Source: Saccharothrix longispora (GTDB taxonomy: Bacteria; Actinomycetota; Actinomycetes; Mycobacteriales; Pseudonocardiaceae). From it: a stretch of DNA of 64,000 bases. Below are positions 10,700-18,722 of this stretch, piece after piece. A model generated the notes under the pieces. The model searched no databases. It worked only from the letters and a program-made list of their open reading frames with translations, and was not told where the DNA came from. The stretch spans positions 310,001 through 374,000 of the forward strand of contig NZ_NSDM01000008.1 of NCBI RefSeq assembly GCF_030852425.1, read 5' to 3'. Position numbers and translations under genes: made by a program. The number at the start of each line of letters is the position of its first letter. The first letter of the stretch is position 1.

Positions 10700-10995
10700 G
10701 CGGGTGGGGTGGGACGCGGTCGGGCGGGAGCGCGGAACCCGTTCTCCTCGGCGACGCGCTCGACGTCCTCGGGTCGGCCGGCCATGATCGTGCGGACGTG
10801 CTCGGTGATCAACCCGACCGGCCAGTCCCACCAGCGGGCGCGCAGCAGGCGGGCGACGTCCTCCGCCGGGAAGCGCCGCTTGACCGGGCGGGCGGGGTTG
10901 CCGCCGACGACGGTGTAGGGCGGGACGTCGTCCACCACCACGGAACCGGTGGCGATGATCGCGCCGTCGCCGATGGTCACGCCCGGCATGACCGG
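10696..10995 (-). pseudogene. C-terminal remnant of a CatB/Vat-type hexapeptide acetyltransferase
   Basis: Only the last ~95 residues of a xenobiotic (chloramphenicol/streptogramin-type) O-acetyltransferase remain: [20 protein letters not shown], then [20 protein letters not shown] and a C-terminal helix region. These match the end of the left-handed beta-helix of the family. The substrate-binding N-terminal half and active-site His are missing, and the reading frame upstream of VMPGV becomes the antisense of a TetR gene. The break is at about 10,985-10,995, exactly where the TetR remnant on the other strand begins. Almost certainly non-functional. Confidence 0.8.
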
Positions 10996-11347
10996 TGCCG
11001 TCGAGGGCGACCTGATCGCCCTGGCCACCGAGGTGGTCGACGCCTTCACCGACCCCGCGACCCGGGCCGTGCCGATCGGCCTGGTCGCCGCCGCCCTCCA
11101 CTCGGACCGGGCCGCCGAGGCCAAGCGCGCCTACTACGACGCCCGGCACGAGGCGGCGGCGGCCATCGCGGCCAGGGGCGTCGAGCGCGGTGAGCTGCCC
11201 CCGGGCGTGGACGCGCGCGAGCTGGTCCGCCAGACGTGCGCGCCGATCTTCTACCGGGTGTTCGTGTCCGGCGAACCGGTCGACCGCGCCACGGCGGAAC
11301 GCGCCGCCCGGGCCGCGCTCGCCGCCGCCCGGGCCGGGGTCTTCTGA
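10985..11347 (+). pseudogene. C-terminal remnant of a TetR-family regulator
   Basis: The frame encodes the ligand-binding end of a TetR protein ([49 protein letters not shown]) but lacks any helix-turn-helix. The only upstream start codons, near 10,949, lie in the antisense of the acetyltransferase remnant. About 80 N-terminal residues are lost. With the converging-backwards remnant on the other strand, this is best explained by one deletion that removed a divergent promoter and the 5' halves of both genes. Confidence 0.8.
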
Positions 11348-11382
11348 CGGCCGGGGCCTTCCGGCGGCCCGGCCGGGCCGGC

Positions 11383-12327
11383 TCACACCGAGTCGAGGAA
11401 CTCGTCCACCTCGGCCAGCGCCCGCCGCCGCACCGGCTCCGCCGACAGGAACAGGTCGTGCATCCCGCCCTCGACCGCCACCGGCACCACGTGACGGCCG
11501 ATCTTCGGCCCCCACCGCCGCATGTGCTCCACGTCCAGCACCGTGTCCGACGTCATCGCCTCCGGCGTCCACGCCTTCGCGTGCAGGTGGCTGCGCCCGG
11601 ACCGCAGGACCAGCACGGGCACGCGCACGTCCAGGCCGCGGTGCAGCCGCGCCTGGGCGCGGCGCACCGCGCGCAGCCACCCGGCGTGCACCGGGAACCC
11701 CTCCAGCGGCTTCCACGCCAGGTCGAAGTCCCACTCCCCGTGGTGGTCGCGGTGGATGCTCCGGCCGTACACGGGACCCAGCCCGGGCCTCAGCACCAGC
11801 CTGGGGGCCACCCGGCCCACGCCGCGCACGACCGCCGTGCCGACCGTCCGCATGAACCACGACCCGGCCAGGTCCAGCCACGGGCTGTTGAGCACCAGCG
11901 CGTCGACCAGGTCGTCGTCGCGGCGCTCGTGCGCCCACAGGCTGGTGGTCAGCCCGCCGGTCGAGTGGCCCATCAGGACCAGGTGCCGGTGCCCGTCCTC
12001 CTCCCGGATCACGCGCACCGCGGCGTCGATCTCCTCGAAGTGCTCGGTCAGGTCGGTCACGTAGTTCGCCAGCTGGCCGGGGCGCAGCGACCGGCCGTAG
12101 GCGCGCAGGTCCACCGCGTAGAAGTCGAAGCCCCGCGCGGTGAAGTGCTCGGCCACGTGCCGCTGGAAGAAGTAGTCGGCGAAGCCGTGCACGTACAGCA
12201 CGGCGCCCCGGGTGGCCGGTTGCGCGCGTCGGCGCACCAGCACCGCGTTCAGCTCGCCGCCCAGCGGCAGCGTGCGGGTCTCGTAGTCGGTCCCGAGCGC
12301 GTCTGCGTCCACCGGCCAAGTGTGCAC
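11383..12327 (-). CDS. Alpha/beta hydrolase (serine aminopeptidase S33 / monoacylglycerol lipase-like)
   Basis: About 314 residues. The alpha/beta-hydrolase elements are AVLYVHGFADYFFQ (oxyanion HG), the nucleophile elbow LMGHSTGG, an acidic residue in the VPVLVLRSGRSH strand region, and the catalytic His in VEGGMHDLFLS. Cytosolic; the substrate is probably an acyl ester or acylglycerol by family. The start is uncertain: GTG at 12327 (weak GGGG upstream) or GTG at 12312. It is divergent from the M48 protease across about 55 bp, so the two may share regulation. Confidence 0.85.
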   Translation of the reverse strand: MHTWPVDADALGTDYETRTLPLGGELNAVLVRRRAQPATRGAVLYVHGFADYFFQRHVAEHFTARGFDFYAVDLRAYGRSLRPGQLANYVTDLTEHFEEIDAAVRVIREEDGHRHLVLMGHSTGGLTTSLWAHERRDDDLVDALVLNSPWLDLAGSWFMRTVGTAVVRGVGRVAPRLVLRPGLGPVYGRSIHRDHHGEWDFDLAWKPLEGFPVHAGWLRAVRRAQARLHRGLDVRVPVLVLRSGRSHLHAKAWTPEAMTSDTVLDVEHMRRWGPKIGRHVVPVAVEGGMHDLFLSAEPVRRRALAEVDEFLDSV

Positions 12328-12382
12328 GCCGATTACCCCGAACGGTGAGAGGTGGTCGTCGGGGCGTGGCACGCTGGGGCGC

Positions 12383-13402
12383 ATGAGCAGCGAGGAGATC
12401 GAACGGTCGACCGCGCGCGTCCGCTTCCCGGGCATCAGCCCCAGGGCGTACGAGCACCCGGTCGACCGGGGGGCGTTGGCGGTCTTGCGCGCGGTGCCGG
12501 GCATCGGTCCGGTGCTGCAGGCGGTGGCGGGCGCGTTCACCGAACGCGGCGAGCGGTTGGGGTACCTGGCGTCGAGCATCCGGGTCGGTCCGAAGCAGTA
12601 CCCGGAGCTGGACCGGCTCCGGCTGGAGGTGGCGGCGACGCTCGACGTCGACCCGGTGCCCGAGCTGTTCGTGCGGCGCGACCCGGTGCCCAACGCGATG
12701 AGCCTCGGCATCGACAAGCCGTTCATCGTGCTCACCACGGGCCTGGTGGAGCTGCTCGACCACGACGGCCTGCGCTTCGCGATCGGTCACGAGATGGGGC
12801 ACGTGCTGTCCGGGCACGCCCTCTACCAGACGATCCTCCAGCGGCTGATGCAGCTCCAGTACGGCCTGGGCTGGATGCCCGCCGGCTACTGGGCGATCCG
12901 CGCGGTCATCGCGGCGCTGTGCGAGTGGTACCGCAAGACCGAGCTGTCCTGCGACCGCGCCGGCCTGCTGTGCGTGCAGGACCCGGCAGCCGCGCTGCGC
13001 GTGCACGTGGCCATGGCGGGCGGCATGGACCTCAGCCAGGTCGACACGGCCGAGTTCCTCAAGCAGGCCAAGGAGTACGAGCAGGTCGACGACGTGCGCG
13101 ACTCGGTGCTCAAGCTGATCCGCACCTGGCCGCTGACGCACCCGCTGGCCGTGGTGCGGGCGGCGGAGCTCCAGAAGTGGGCGGCGGGCGAGGAGTACCG
13201 GGCGATCCTGACCGGCGAGTACGAGCGCCGCGAGGACGGCCGGCCGACCGGCGCGTTCACCGACGACCTCAAGGCGGCGGCCCGGTCCTACAAGGAGTCG
13301 GCGGCCGAGTCCGAGGACCCGCTGATGAAGGTCTTCAACGAGTTCGGCGACGTGTTGGCGGGTGCCGCGGGCAAGGTCCGTAGCAAGTTCGGTGGTAATT
13401 AG
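12383..13402 (+). CDS. M48-family zinc metallopeptidase (HtpX/Ste24-like)
   Basis: 339 residues. Zinc site HEMGH at residues 136-140 with the third ligand Glu in TELSCDRAGLL (~187). The protein has only a short hydrophobic stretch around LMQLQYGLGWMPAGYWAIRAV rather than the multiple helices of HtpX, so it may be cytosolic or peripherally attached. The C-terminal ~60 residues are charged. The family degrades damaged membrane or cytosolic proteins. Its ATG is 7 bp after a weak CACGCT -10 candidate and no Shine-Dalgarno is visible. Confidence 0.88.
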   Translation: MSSEEIERSTARVRFPGISPRAYEHPVDRGALAVLRAVPGIGPVLQAVAGAFTERGERLGYLASSIRVGPKQYPELDRLRLEVAATLDVDPVPELFVRRDPVPNAMSLGIDKPFIVLTTGLVELLDHDGLRFAIGHEMGHVLSGHALYQTILQRLMQLQYGLGWMPAGYWAIRAVIAALCEWYRKTELSCDRAGLLCVQDPAAALRVHVAMAGGMDLSQVDTAEFLKQAKEYEQVDDVRDSVLKLIRTWPLTHPLAVVRAAELQKWAAGEEYRAILTGEYERREDGRPTGAFTDDLKAAARSYKESAAESEDPLMKVFNEFGDVLAGAAGKVRSKFGGN

Positions 13403-13438
13403 GCCGTTCGGCCGAACATCGTGGGCCATCCTGGTTAA

Positions 13439-13472
13439 CCTCCTCGTGGATGCCTGGTGATCTACGAGGAGG
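13439..13472 (+). promoter_or_regulatory. Hairpin sequestering the ribosome-binding site of a trypsin-like protease
   Basis: CCTCCTCGTGGAT pairs with ATCTACGAGGAGG: 13 bp, one G-U, 8-nt loop. The 3' arm contains the whole Shine-Dalgarno GAGGAGG of the protease whose ATG is at 13478. Confidence 0.65.
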
Positions 13473-13477
13473 GGCCG

Positions 13478-14242
13478 ATGCGGCTTGCCGCGTTGATGGT
13501 GACTTTGTTGATGGCTCTCGCGGGGACGGCCTCGGCCGACGACCGCGTGGTGGACGACCGCGTGGTCGGCGGCGAGCGCGTGTCCATCGAGGACCACCCG
13601 TGGGTGGTGTACCTGACCGACGCGAGCGGGTTCCAGTTCTGCGGCGGCACGCTGGTCGCGCCGACCAAGGTGGTGACCGCCGCGCACTGCGCCGTCGGCC
13701 GGACGACCAGGAACACCCGCGTGGTGGTCGGGCGCGGGGACAAGAACAGCGACGAGGGCGCGGTCGTCCGGCTGGCGTCCAGGCCGTGGGTCCACCCCGA
13801 CTACGTGGCGGCCGACCGCGGTGACGACATCGCGGTGCTGACGCTGCGCGCCGCCGTCGACCAGGAGCCCCTGCCGCCGGCCGGCCCGGAGGACGACGAG
13901 CTGTACGCCGAGGGGTCCCGGGCGCGGGTCCTCGGCTGGGGGCGCACCGGCGAGCAGGCCCCGGCGTCGCGGTACCTGCTGGCGGCGACCGTGCCGGTGA
14001 TGTCGGACGAGGACTGCTCCGCCGCGTACTTCCAGTACGACGAGGCCACGATGACCTGCGCGGGCTACCCGGAGGGCGGCGTGGACACCTGCCAGGGCGA
14101 CTCGGGCGGTCCGATGGTGGCGGGCGGCAAGCTGATCGGCGTCACCTCGTGGGGCGAGGGCTGCGCGCGCGAGGGCAAGCCGGGTGTCTACAGCCGCGTG
14201 GCGGCCTACCACGACGTCCTCCGGGAGCAGCTCGGCTCCTGA
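13478..14242 (+). CDS. Secreted trypsin-like serine protease (S1), copy 1
   Basis: 254 residues: signal peptide (MRLAALMVTLLMALAGTASA), short propeptide, mature start VVGGERVS. Catalytic triad His70 (VTAAHC), Asp117 (GDDIAVL) and Ser209 (QGDSGGP). The Asp six residues before the Ser predicts cleavage after Arg/Lys. Cysteine pairs follow bacterial trypsins such as Streptomyces griseus trypsin. The start follows GAGGAGG, which is buried in a hairpin. Closely similar to the copy at 26,219, less so to that at 15,096. Probably secreted for nutrient scavenging; the release signal is unknown. Confidence 0.95.
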   Translation: MRLAALMVTLLMALAGTASADDRVVDDRVVGGERVSIEDHPWVVYLTDASGFQFCGGTLVAPTKVVTAAHCAVGRTTRNTRVVVGRGDKNSDEGAVVRLASRPWVHPDYVAADRGDDIAVLTLRAAVDQEPLPPAGPEDDELYAEGSRARVLGWGRTGEQAPASRYLLAATVPVMSDEDCSAAYFQYDEATMTCAGYPEGGVDTCQGDSGGPMVAGGKLIGVTSWGEGCAREGKPGVYSRVAAYHDVLREQLGS

Positions 14243-14306
14243 CCGCCGACCCCGTCGCGCGGACCCGCTGCCCCGGGACCCGCGCGGCGGGCGCCCGGAG
14301 GGGTGG

Positions 14307-14918
14307 CTACAGGACGAGCCCGACCGACATGGTCACGAACACCGTCGCGCACACCGCGTCCAGCGCCGTCGTCACGCCCGGTCGCCGCAGTGAGCCGCCG
14401 ACGCGCGCCGCGGCCACCACGATCGTCAGCTCCCACAGGGCCGCGAGTCCCAGGAACACCGCCGCGAGCATGCCGAGCTGCCACGTCGGGTCGCCCGTGC
14501 CGATGAACTGCGGCAGGAACGCCAGCGAGAACAGCAGCATCTTCGGGTTGGTGATGTTGGTCAGGAACCCCTGCCGGAACGGCCGGTCCGAGGCCACCTC
14601 CGCCGTCTCGCCGCCCGAGCGCCGCAGGAGCAGGCCGCGCGCGATGGACAGCGCCAGGTACAGCAGGTAGGCCGCGCCGATCCAGCGCAGCGAGGTCAGC
14701 ACCGCCGGGTAGCGCGCGATCACCGCGCCGAGGCCCGAAATGACCAGGGCGACCTGGGTGAACGCGGCGGTGTGGATGCCCGCCAGCGCCCACAGCCCGG
14801 CCCGGGTGCCCGCGCGCATCGAGGTGCGCAGCAGGAGGAAGGCGTCCACCCCGGGCGTCAGCACGACCACCGCGCACGCGATCAGGAACGCCGGGAACTG
14901 GGTGAAGTCCAGGTGCAT
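14307..14918 (-). CDS. LysE/RhtB-family amino-acid exporter
   Basis: 203 residues with six hydrophobic segments. The N-terminus FLIACAVVVLTPGVDAFLLL and GLWALAGIHTAAFTQVALV, and FLTNITNPKMLLFSLAFLPQFI, are diagnostic for the LysE/RhtB superfamily (FLTNxxNPK). It exports basic or neutral amino acids; substrate not readable. ATG with GAGGGGGG upstream. A perfect 9-bp inverted repeat 23 bp upstream probably acts as its operator. Convergent with trypsin copy 1. Confidence 0.92.
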   Translation of the reverse strand: MHLDFTQFPAFLIACAVVVLTPGVDAFLLLRTSMRAGTRAGLWALAGIHTAAFTQVALVISGLGAVIARYPAVLTSLRWIGAAYLLYLALSIARGLLLRRSGGETAEVASDRPFRQGFLTNITNPKMLLFSLAFLPQFIGTGDPTWQLGMLAAVFLGLAALWELTIVVAAARVGGSLRRPGVTTALDAVCATVFVTMSVGLVL

Positions 14919-14940
14919 GGGAAACCCCCCTCGTGATCCG

Positions 14941-14961
14941 GACAGATCAGCGTGATCTGTC
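14941..14961. promoter_or_regulatory. 9-bp perfect inverted repeat upstream of lysE-like gene
   Basis: GACAGATCA, GCG, TGATCTGTC. This is a typical TetR/Lrp-size operator. The GACAGAT/ATCTGTC half-sites are the same as those upstream of the aldo/keto reductase at the right end of the window, with the spacer one base longer. Confidence 0.6.
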
Positions 14962-15095
14962 TCTCAAGCCGTTGAATCTCCGGCCTCGTGAGATCGTAAC
15001 AACAGATTTTCCGGTTTTGATACCCGGCTGCCGCCTTCGTCCCCGGTCCGCTACGGTCGGTGCCCGATCGACCACCCGACGTAGAGGGGTACGCC

Positions 15096-15818
15096 ATGCG
15101 CATCAGCGCGCCGGTCTTCGCCGTCCTGGTGCTGGTCCTGTCCGCCGTGCCCGCGGACGCGATCGTCGGCGGCCGCGAGGCGCCCCCCGTGCCGTGGGTC
15201 GTCGCGCTGGCGGACCGGGCGGGCACCGTGTTCTGCGGCGGCGCGCTGATCGGCCGGGACCGGGTCGTCACGGCCGCGCACTGCACGATCGAGCGCACCG
15301 CGGTCACGAAGCGCGACCGCCGTCCCGAGGAGGTGACCGCGCTCGTCGGCCGCGCCGACCTCGACCGCGACGACGGGCACGCCGTCGCGGTCCGGGCCGT
15401 CTGGCGGCACCCCGACTTCACCGACGTCGCCGACGGGCACGACGTGGCGACCCTCACCCTGGCCGAACCGGTGCCCGTCCGCCCGGTGCGCGTCGCCGAC
15501 ACCGGCCCGGCGCGGGCCACCGTCTACGGCTGGGGCCGCACGGGCGAGCTGAAGGCGCCGAGCAGGCGGCTGCGCCAGGTGGAGGTGCCGATCCGCGCCG
15601 ATGCCGAGTGCGCCGCCGACGTCCCCGGCTACCGCCCCGAGGGCATGGTGTGCGCGGGCTACCCCGAGGGCGGCAGGGACGCGTGCGAGGGCGACTCGGG
15701 CGGCCCGCTGATCGTGGACGGCGCGCTGGTCGGCGTCGTGTCCTTCGGCCGCGGCTGCGCGCGCCCCGACCAGCCGGGCGTCTACACCAGGCTGAGCCGG
15801 TACCTCGACCTGATCTGA
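15096..15818 (+). CDS. Secreted trypsin-like serine protease (S1), copy 2
   Basis: 240 residues with a clear signal peptide (MRISAPVFAVLVLVLSAVPADA) running directly into IVGGREAPP, so there is almost no propeptide. Triad His62 (VTAAHC), Asp116 (HDVATL) and Ser201 (EGDSGGP); the specificity Asp is present. ATG preceded by AGAGGGG. It is more diverged from copies 1 and 3 than they are from each other. Divergent from the LysE gene. It may be secreted already active, given the missing propeptide; this is inference. Confidence 0.94.
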   Translation: MRISAPVFAVLVLVLSAVPADAIVGGREAPPVPWVVALADRAGTVFCGGALIGRDRVVTAAHCTIERTAVTKRDRRPEEVTALVGRADLDRDDGHAVAVRAVWRHPDFTDVADGHDVATLTLAEPVPVRPVRVADTGPARATVYGWGRTGELKAPSRRLRQVEVPIRADAECAADVPGYRPEGMVCAGYPEGGRDACEGDSGGPLIVDGALVGVVSFGRGCARPDQPGVYTRLSRYLDLI

Positions 15819-15838
15819 GGCTGTGGTACCAAAGCCGC

Positions 15839-16294
15839 GTGACCCAGCGACCCCACGCCACCCTGCGCAGGCAGTGGTCGGCCGACCTGACCACCGGGCA
15901 GCTGTACGCCCTGCTCGCGCTGCGCGTGGACGTGTTCGTGGTCGAGCAGGACTGCCCCTACCCGGAGCTGGACGGGCGTGACCTGGAGCCCGGCACCCGG
16001 CACCTGTGGCTGGAGTCCGCCGGCTCGCCGCACCCGGAGGCGTACCTGAGGCTGCTGGAGGAACCCGGCGGCGGCTTCCGCATCGGCCGCGTCTGCACCG
16101 CCCGCGCCGCCCGCGGCCGGGGCCACAGCCGCCGCCTGGTGGACGCCGCGCTCGTCGAGGTCGGCGACGCCGACTGCGTGCTCGACGCGCAGACCTACGT
16201 CGTCGACTTCTACGCGTCGTTCGGCTTCGTGCCGGAGGGCGCGGAGTTCATCGAGGACGGGATACCGCACCAGCGGATGCGCCGGTCTCGCTGA
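15839..16294 (+). CDS. elaA: GNAT N-acetyltransferase, ElaA family
   Basis: 151 residues matching the ElaA subfamily: LALRVDVFVVEQDCPYPELD near the N-terminus, acetyl-CoA loop in RIGRVCTARAARGRGHSRRL, and a C-terminal VVDFYASFGFVPEG. Substrate unknown. TACCAA lies 6 bp before the GTG and there is no Shine-Dalgarno, so leaderless. As I recall, mycobacteria have a similar acetyltransferase next to the cobaltochelatase-cobO-cobB genes. Its last 47 bp overlap the end of convergent bioF. Confidence 0.9.
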   Translation: MTQRPHATLRRQWSADLTTGQLYALLALRVDVFVVEQDCPYPELDGRDLEPGTRHLWLESAGSPHPEAYLRLLEEPGGGFRIGRVCTARAARGRGHSRRLVDAALVEVGDADCVLDAQTYVVDFYASFGFVPEGAEFIEDGIPHQRMRRSR

Positions 16295-17426
16295 TCACCC
16301 GCACGGCCCGCTCGACGTCGGCCTCGGTGAGGTCAGCGCGGGCGGTCAACCGGAGCCGGGAGACCTGGTCGGGCACCGACGGCGGCCGGAAGCAGCCGAC
16401 GACCACCCCCTGCGCGCGGCACGCCTCGGCCCAGCCGAACGCCGCCTCGGCCGACGGGGCCTGGATCGACACCACGGCCGCGGTCGGCGTGCTGACCCGC
16501 AGCCCCCTGTCCTTCAGCCGGAACGCGAGGTCCCGGGCCACGTCCAGGGCCCGGGCCGGCCGGTCGGGCTCCTCCCGCAGCACCTTGAGCGCGGCCAGCG
16601 CCGCCGCGGTGCTCGACGGCGCGAGGCCGGTGTCGAAGATGAACGTGCGCGCGGTGTCGACGAGGTGCCTGATCACCCGGCCCGGGCCGAGCACCGCGCC
16701 GCCCTGCGCGCCGAGCGACTTGGACAGCGTCAGCGTCGTCACCACGTCCGGCGACTTGGCCAGGCCCGCCGCGTGCACCGCGCCGCGCCCGCCCTCGCCG
16801 ATCACGCCCAGGCCGTGCGCGTCGTCCACGATCAGCGCCGAGTCGTGCTCGCGGCACGCCGCCGCCAGCTCGGCCAGCGGCGCGAGGTCGCCGTCCACCG
16901 AGAACACCGAGTCGGTGACGACCAGCGCCCGCCGCTTGCCCCGGGTGGACAGGGCGTGCGTGACCTGCGGCACGTCGCAGTGCCCGGCGACCACGACGTC
17001 GGCCTTGGACAGCCGGGTCCCGTCGATGAGCGAGGCGTGGATGTGCTGGTCGGCGACGATCGCGGTGCCCGGCCCGGACAGGGCGGTGAGCACGCCGAGG
17101 TTCGCCGCGTAGCCGGAGGAGAACACCAGCGCGGACTGCGCGCCGCAGAAGTTCGCCAGCTCGTACTCCAGCTCGGTGTGCAGCTCGATCGAGCCGGTGA
17201 CGAGCCGCGAGCCGGTCGAGCCCGCGCCCCAGCGCAACGAGGCCGCCGCGGCGGCGCCCGTGACCCGCTTGTCCCGGGCCAGGCCGAGGTAGTCGTTGGA
17301 AGCCAGGTCGAGGTCCGTCGAGTCGGCCGGGCGGGGCCGGACCCGGCGTGCCAGACCGGCCTTCGCGCGGGCCTCGGCCCGCGTGTCGATCCAGTCGAAC
17401 ACCGACTCGCCTGTGTGCGCACTCAC
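16248..17426 (-). CDS. bioF: 8-amino-7-oxononanoate synthase (BioF) or related alpha-oxoamine synthase
   Basis: 392 residues, PLP-dependent condensation of a pimeloyl thioester with alanine in biotin synthesis. Visible are LDLASNDYLGLARDKRV, WGAGSTGSRLVTGS, DDAHGLGVIGE and the PLP-lysine region TLTLSKSLGAQGG. GTG start with a GACACT candidate -10 6 bp upstream. No bioA, bioB or bioD is in the window, so a role in another alpha-oxoamine pathway is possible. It is divergent from a cytochrome P450 across only 36 bp, which means shared control. Its last codons lie antisense to elaA. Confidence 0.85.
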   Translation of the reverse strand: MSAHTGESVFDWIDTRAEARAKAGLARRVRPRPADSTDLDLASNDYLGLARDKRVTGAAAAASLRWGAGSTGSRLVTGSIELHTELEYELANFCGAQSALVFSSGYAANLGVLTALSGPGTAIVADQHIHASLIDGTRLSKADVVVAGHCDVPQVTHALSTRGKRRALVVTDSVFSVDGDLAPLAELAAACREHDSALIVDDAHGLGVIGEGGRGAVHAAGLAKSPDVVTTLTLSKSLGAQGGAVLGPGRVIRHLVDTARTFIFDTGLAPSSTAAALAALKVLREEPDRPARALDVARDLAFRLKDRGLRVSTPTAAVVSIQAPSAEAAFGWAEACRAQGVVVGCFRPPSVPDQVSRLRLTARADLTEADVERAVRVISETGASAGAVSRPR

Positions 17427-17462
17427 GCCGGGAGTGTCGCATCCGACGGCTACCGTGCCGGC

Positions 17463-18722
17463 GTGGACCTCTTCCGGCACGGCCCCGGCGACCTGCGCGG
17501 GCTGCGCGCGAACGCCCCGGTCCACCGCGACGGGCGCACCGGGCTGTGGCTGGTCAGCCGGTACGAGGACGTGCGCGCCGCGTTGGCCGACCAGCGCCGG
17601 TTCCGCCCGGACAACGCGCTGGACGCGGTGGTCCCGATCCCGCGCCCGGTGCTGCGGACGCTGGCCCGCGCCGGGTTCTCGCTGCCCCCGACGCTGGCCA
17701 ACAACGGCACCCCCACCCACGCCGGCCTGCGCCGACTGGTGGCCCGCTTCCTCACCCCCGCCCGGGTGGCCGCGCTCGGTCCGCGCGTCGCGGAGCTGAC
17801 CCGCGAGCGGCTGGACCGGTTGTCCGGCGCCGCCGACCTGCACCCGGCGCTGGCCCGCGACCTGCCCGCGGTCGTGCTGCTGGAGGTCCTGGGCATCCGC
17901 GACGTGGACGTCGCCGCGCTCAAGGCGTGGAGTACGGCGTCGCTGGAGCTGTTCTGGGGCGACGTCACCCCGGAGCGGCAGCGCGAGCTGGCCGAGCCCG
18001 CCGCCGCGTTCCACCGGTGGCTGACCTCGCGGATCAGGACCGCGGCCGGGGACGACGACCTGTTCGGCGCGCTGCGCACGGCGGGCGTGCCGCCGCGCGA
18101 CGCCGTCGGCCTGTGCTACTTCCTGCTGATCGCCGGGCAGGAGACGACGACGCAGCTGCTGTGCGCGGCGTTCCACGCGGTCCTGCGGCACGGCGACCTG
18201 TGGTCCCGGCTCGACGAGCCGGGCTTCGCGGCGGCGTGCGTGGAGGAGGTGCTGCGGCGCGAGCCGCCCGTGAGCACGTGGCGGCGGGTGACGGCCGAGC
18301 CGGTGACGCTGTCGGACGTGGCGGTCCCGGCGGGGGCGCCGCTGCTGCTGATGCTGATGGGCAGCGGCTCCGACCCGGAGGTGTTCGACGAGCCGGAGCG
18401 GTTCTGCCCGGCCCGCCCGGACAACCGCCGCCACCTGGCCTTCGGCCACGGGCGGCACTTCTGCCTGGGCGCGGGGCTGGCCCGGCTGGAGGCGGAGGTG
18501 GTGCTGCGCGAGACCGCCCGCCGCTTCCCGCGCCTGCGGCTCGCCTCCGACGACCCGCCGCCCATGCTCGGCCTGCTGTCGTTCCGCGCGCCGGTGGCCG
18601 TCCCGGTGCTGCTGGGGGACGGGCACGCCCCGGTCCGGGCGGGTGTGACCGCGGTCGCCCCCGCGGCACCGGCCCGGGACTTGGAGCCCGCCGGGCGAAG
18701 TGCGACGATGCCGGGGTTGTAG
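17463..18722 (+). CDS. Cytochrome P450
   Basis: 419 residues of a soluble bacterial P450: I-helix oxygen-activation motif AGQETTTQLL, K-helix EEVLRREPPVSTWRR (ExxR), and the heme-thiolate loop FGHGRHFCLGAGLARLE with the axial Cys. The N-terminus is short, lacking the first ~30 residues seen in many CYP107-like enzymes. TACCGT 6 bp before the GTG makes it leaderless. The divergent partner is bioF. The stop codon lies at the 5' edge of the downstream cobalamin riboswitch. Substrate unknown; see the finding on a BioI-like role. Confidence 0.9.
   Translation: MDLFRHGPGDLRGLRANAPVHRDGRTGLWLVSRYEDVRAALADQRRFRPDNALDAVVPIPRPVLRTLARAGFSLPPTLANNGTPTHAGLRRLVARFLTPARVAALGPRVAELTRERLDRLSGAADLHPALARDLPAVVLLEVLGIRDVDVAALKAWSTASLELFWGDVTPERQRELAEPAAAFHRWLTSRIRTAAGDDDLFGALRTAGVPPRDAVGLCYFLLIAGQETTTQLLCAAFHAVLRHGDLWSRLDEPGFAAACVEEVLRREPPVSTWRRVTAEPVTLSDVAVPAGAPLLLMLMGSGSDPEVFDEPERFCPARPDNRRHLAFGHGRHFCLGAGLARLEAEVVLRETARRFPRLRLASDDPPPMLGLLSFRAPVAVPVLLGDGHAPVRAGVTAVAPAAPARDLEPAGRSATMPGL

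Noticed and set aside
10679-14212. A 1177-codon open frame on the minus strand across the M48, hydrolase and trypsin genes
   Set aside because: It is the antisense of genes with clear motifs and correct codon bias; its product is Arg/Pro/His/Gly-rich with no domains, as expected of GC-rich shadow frames.
14243-14306. CGCGCGG/CCGCGCG pairing as a terminator between trypsin copy 1 and LysE
   Set aside because: Only 7 bp with a 17-nt loop; not distinguishable from chance in DNA this GC-rich.
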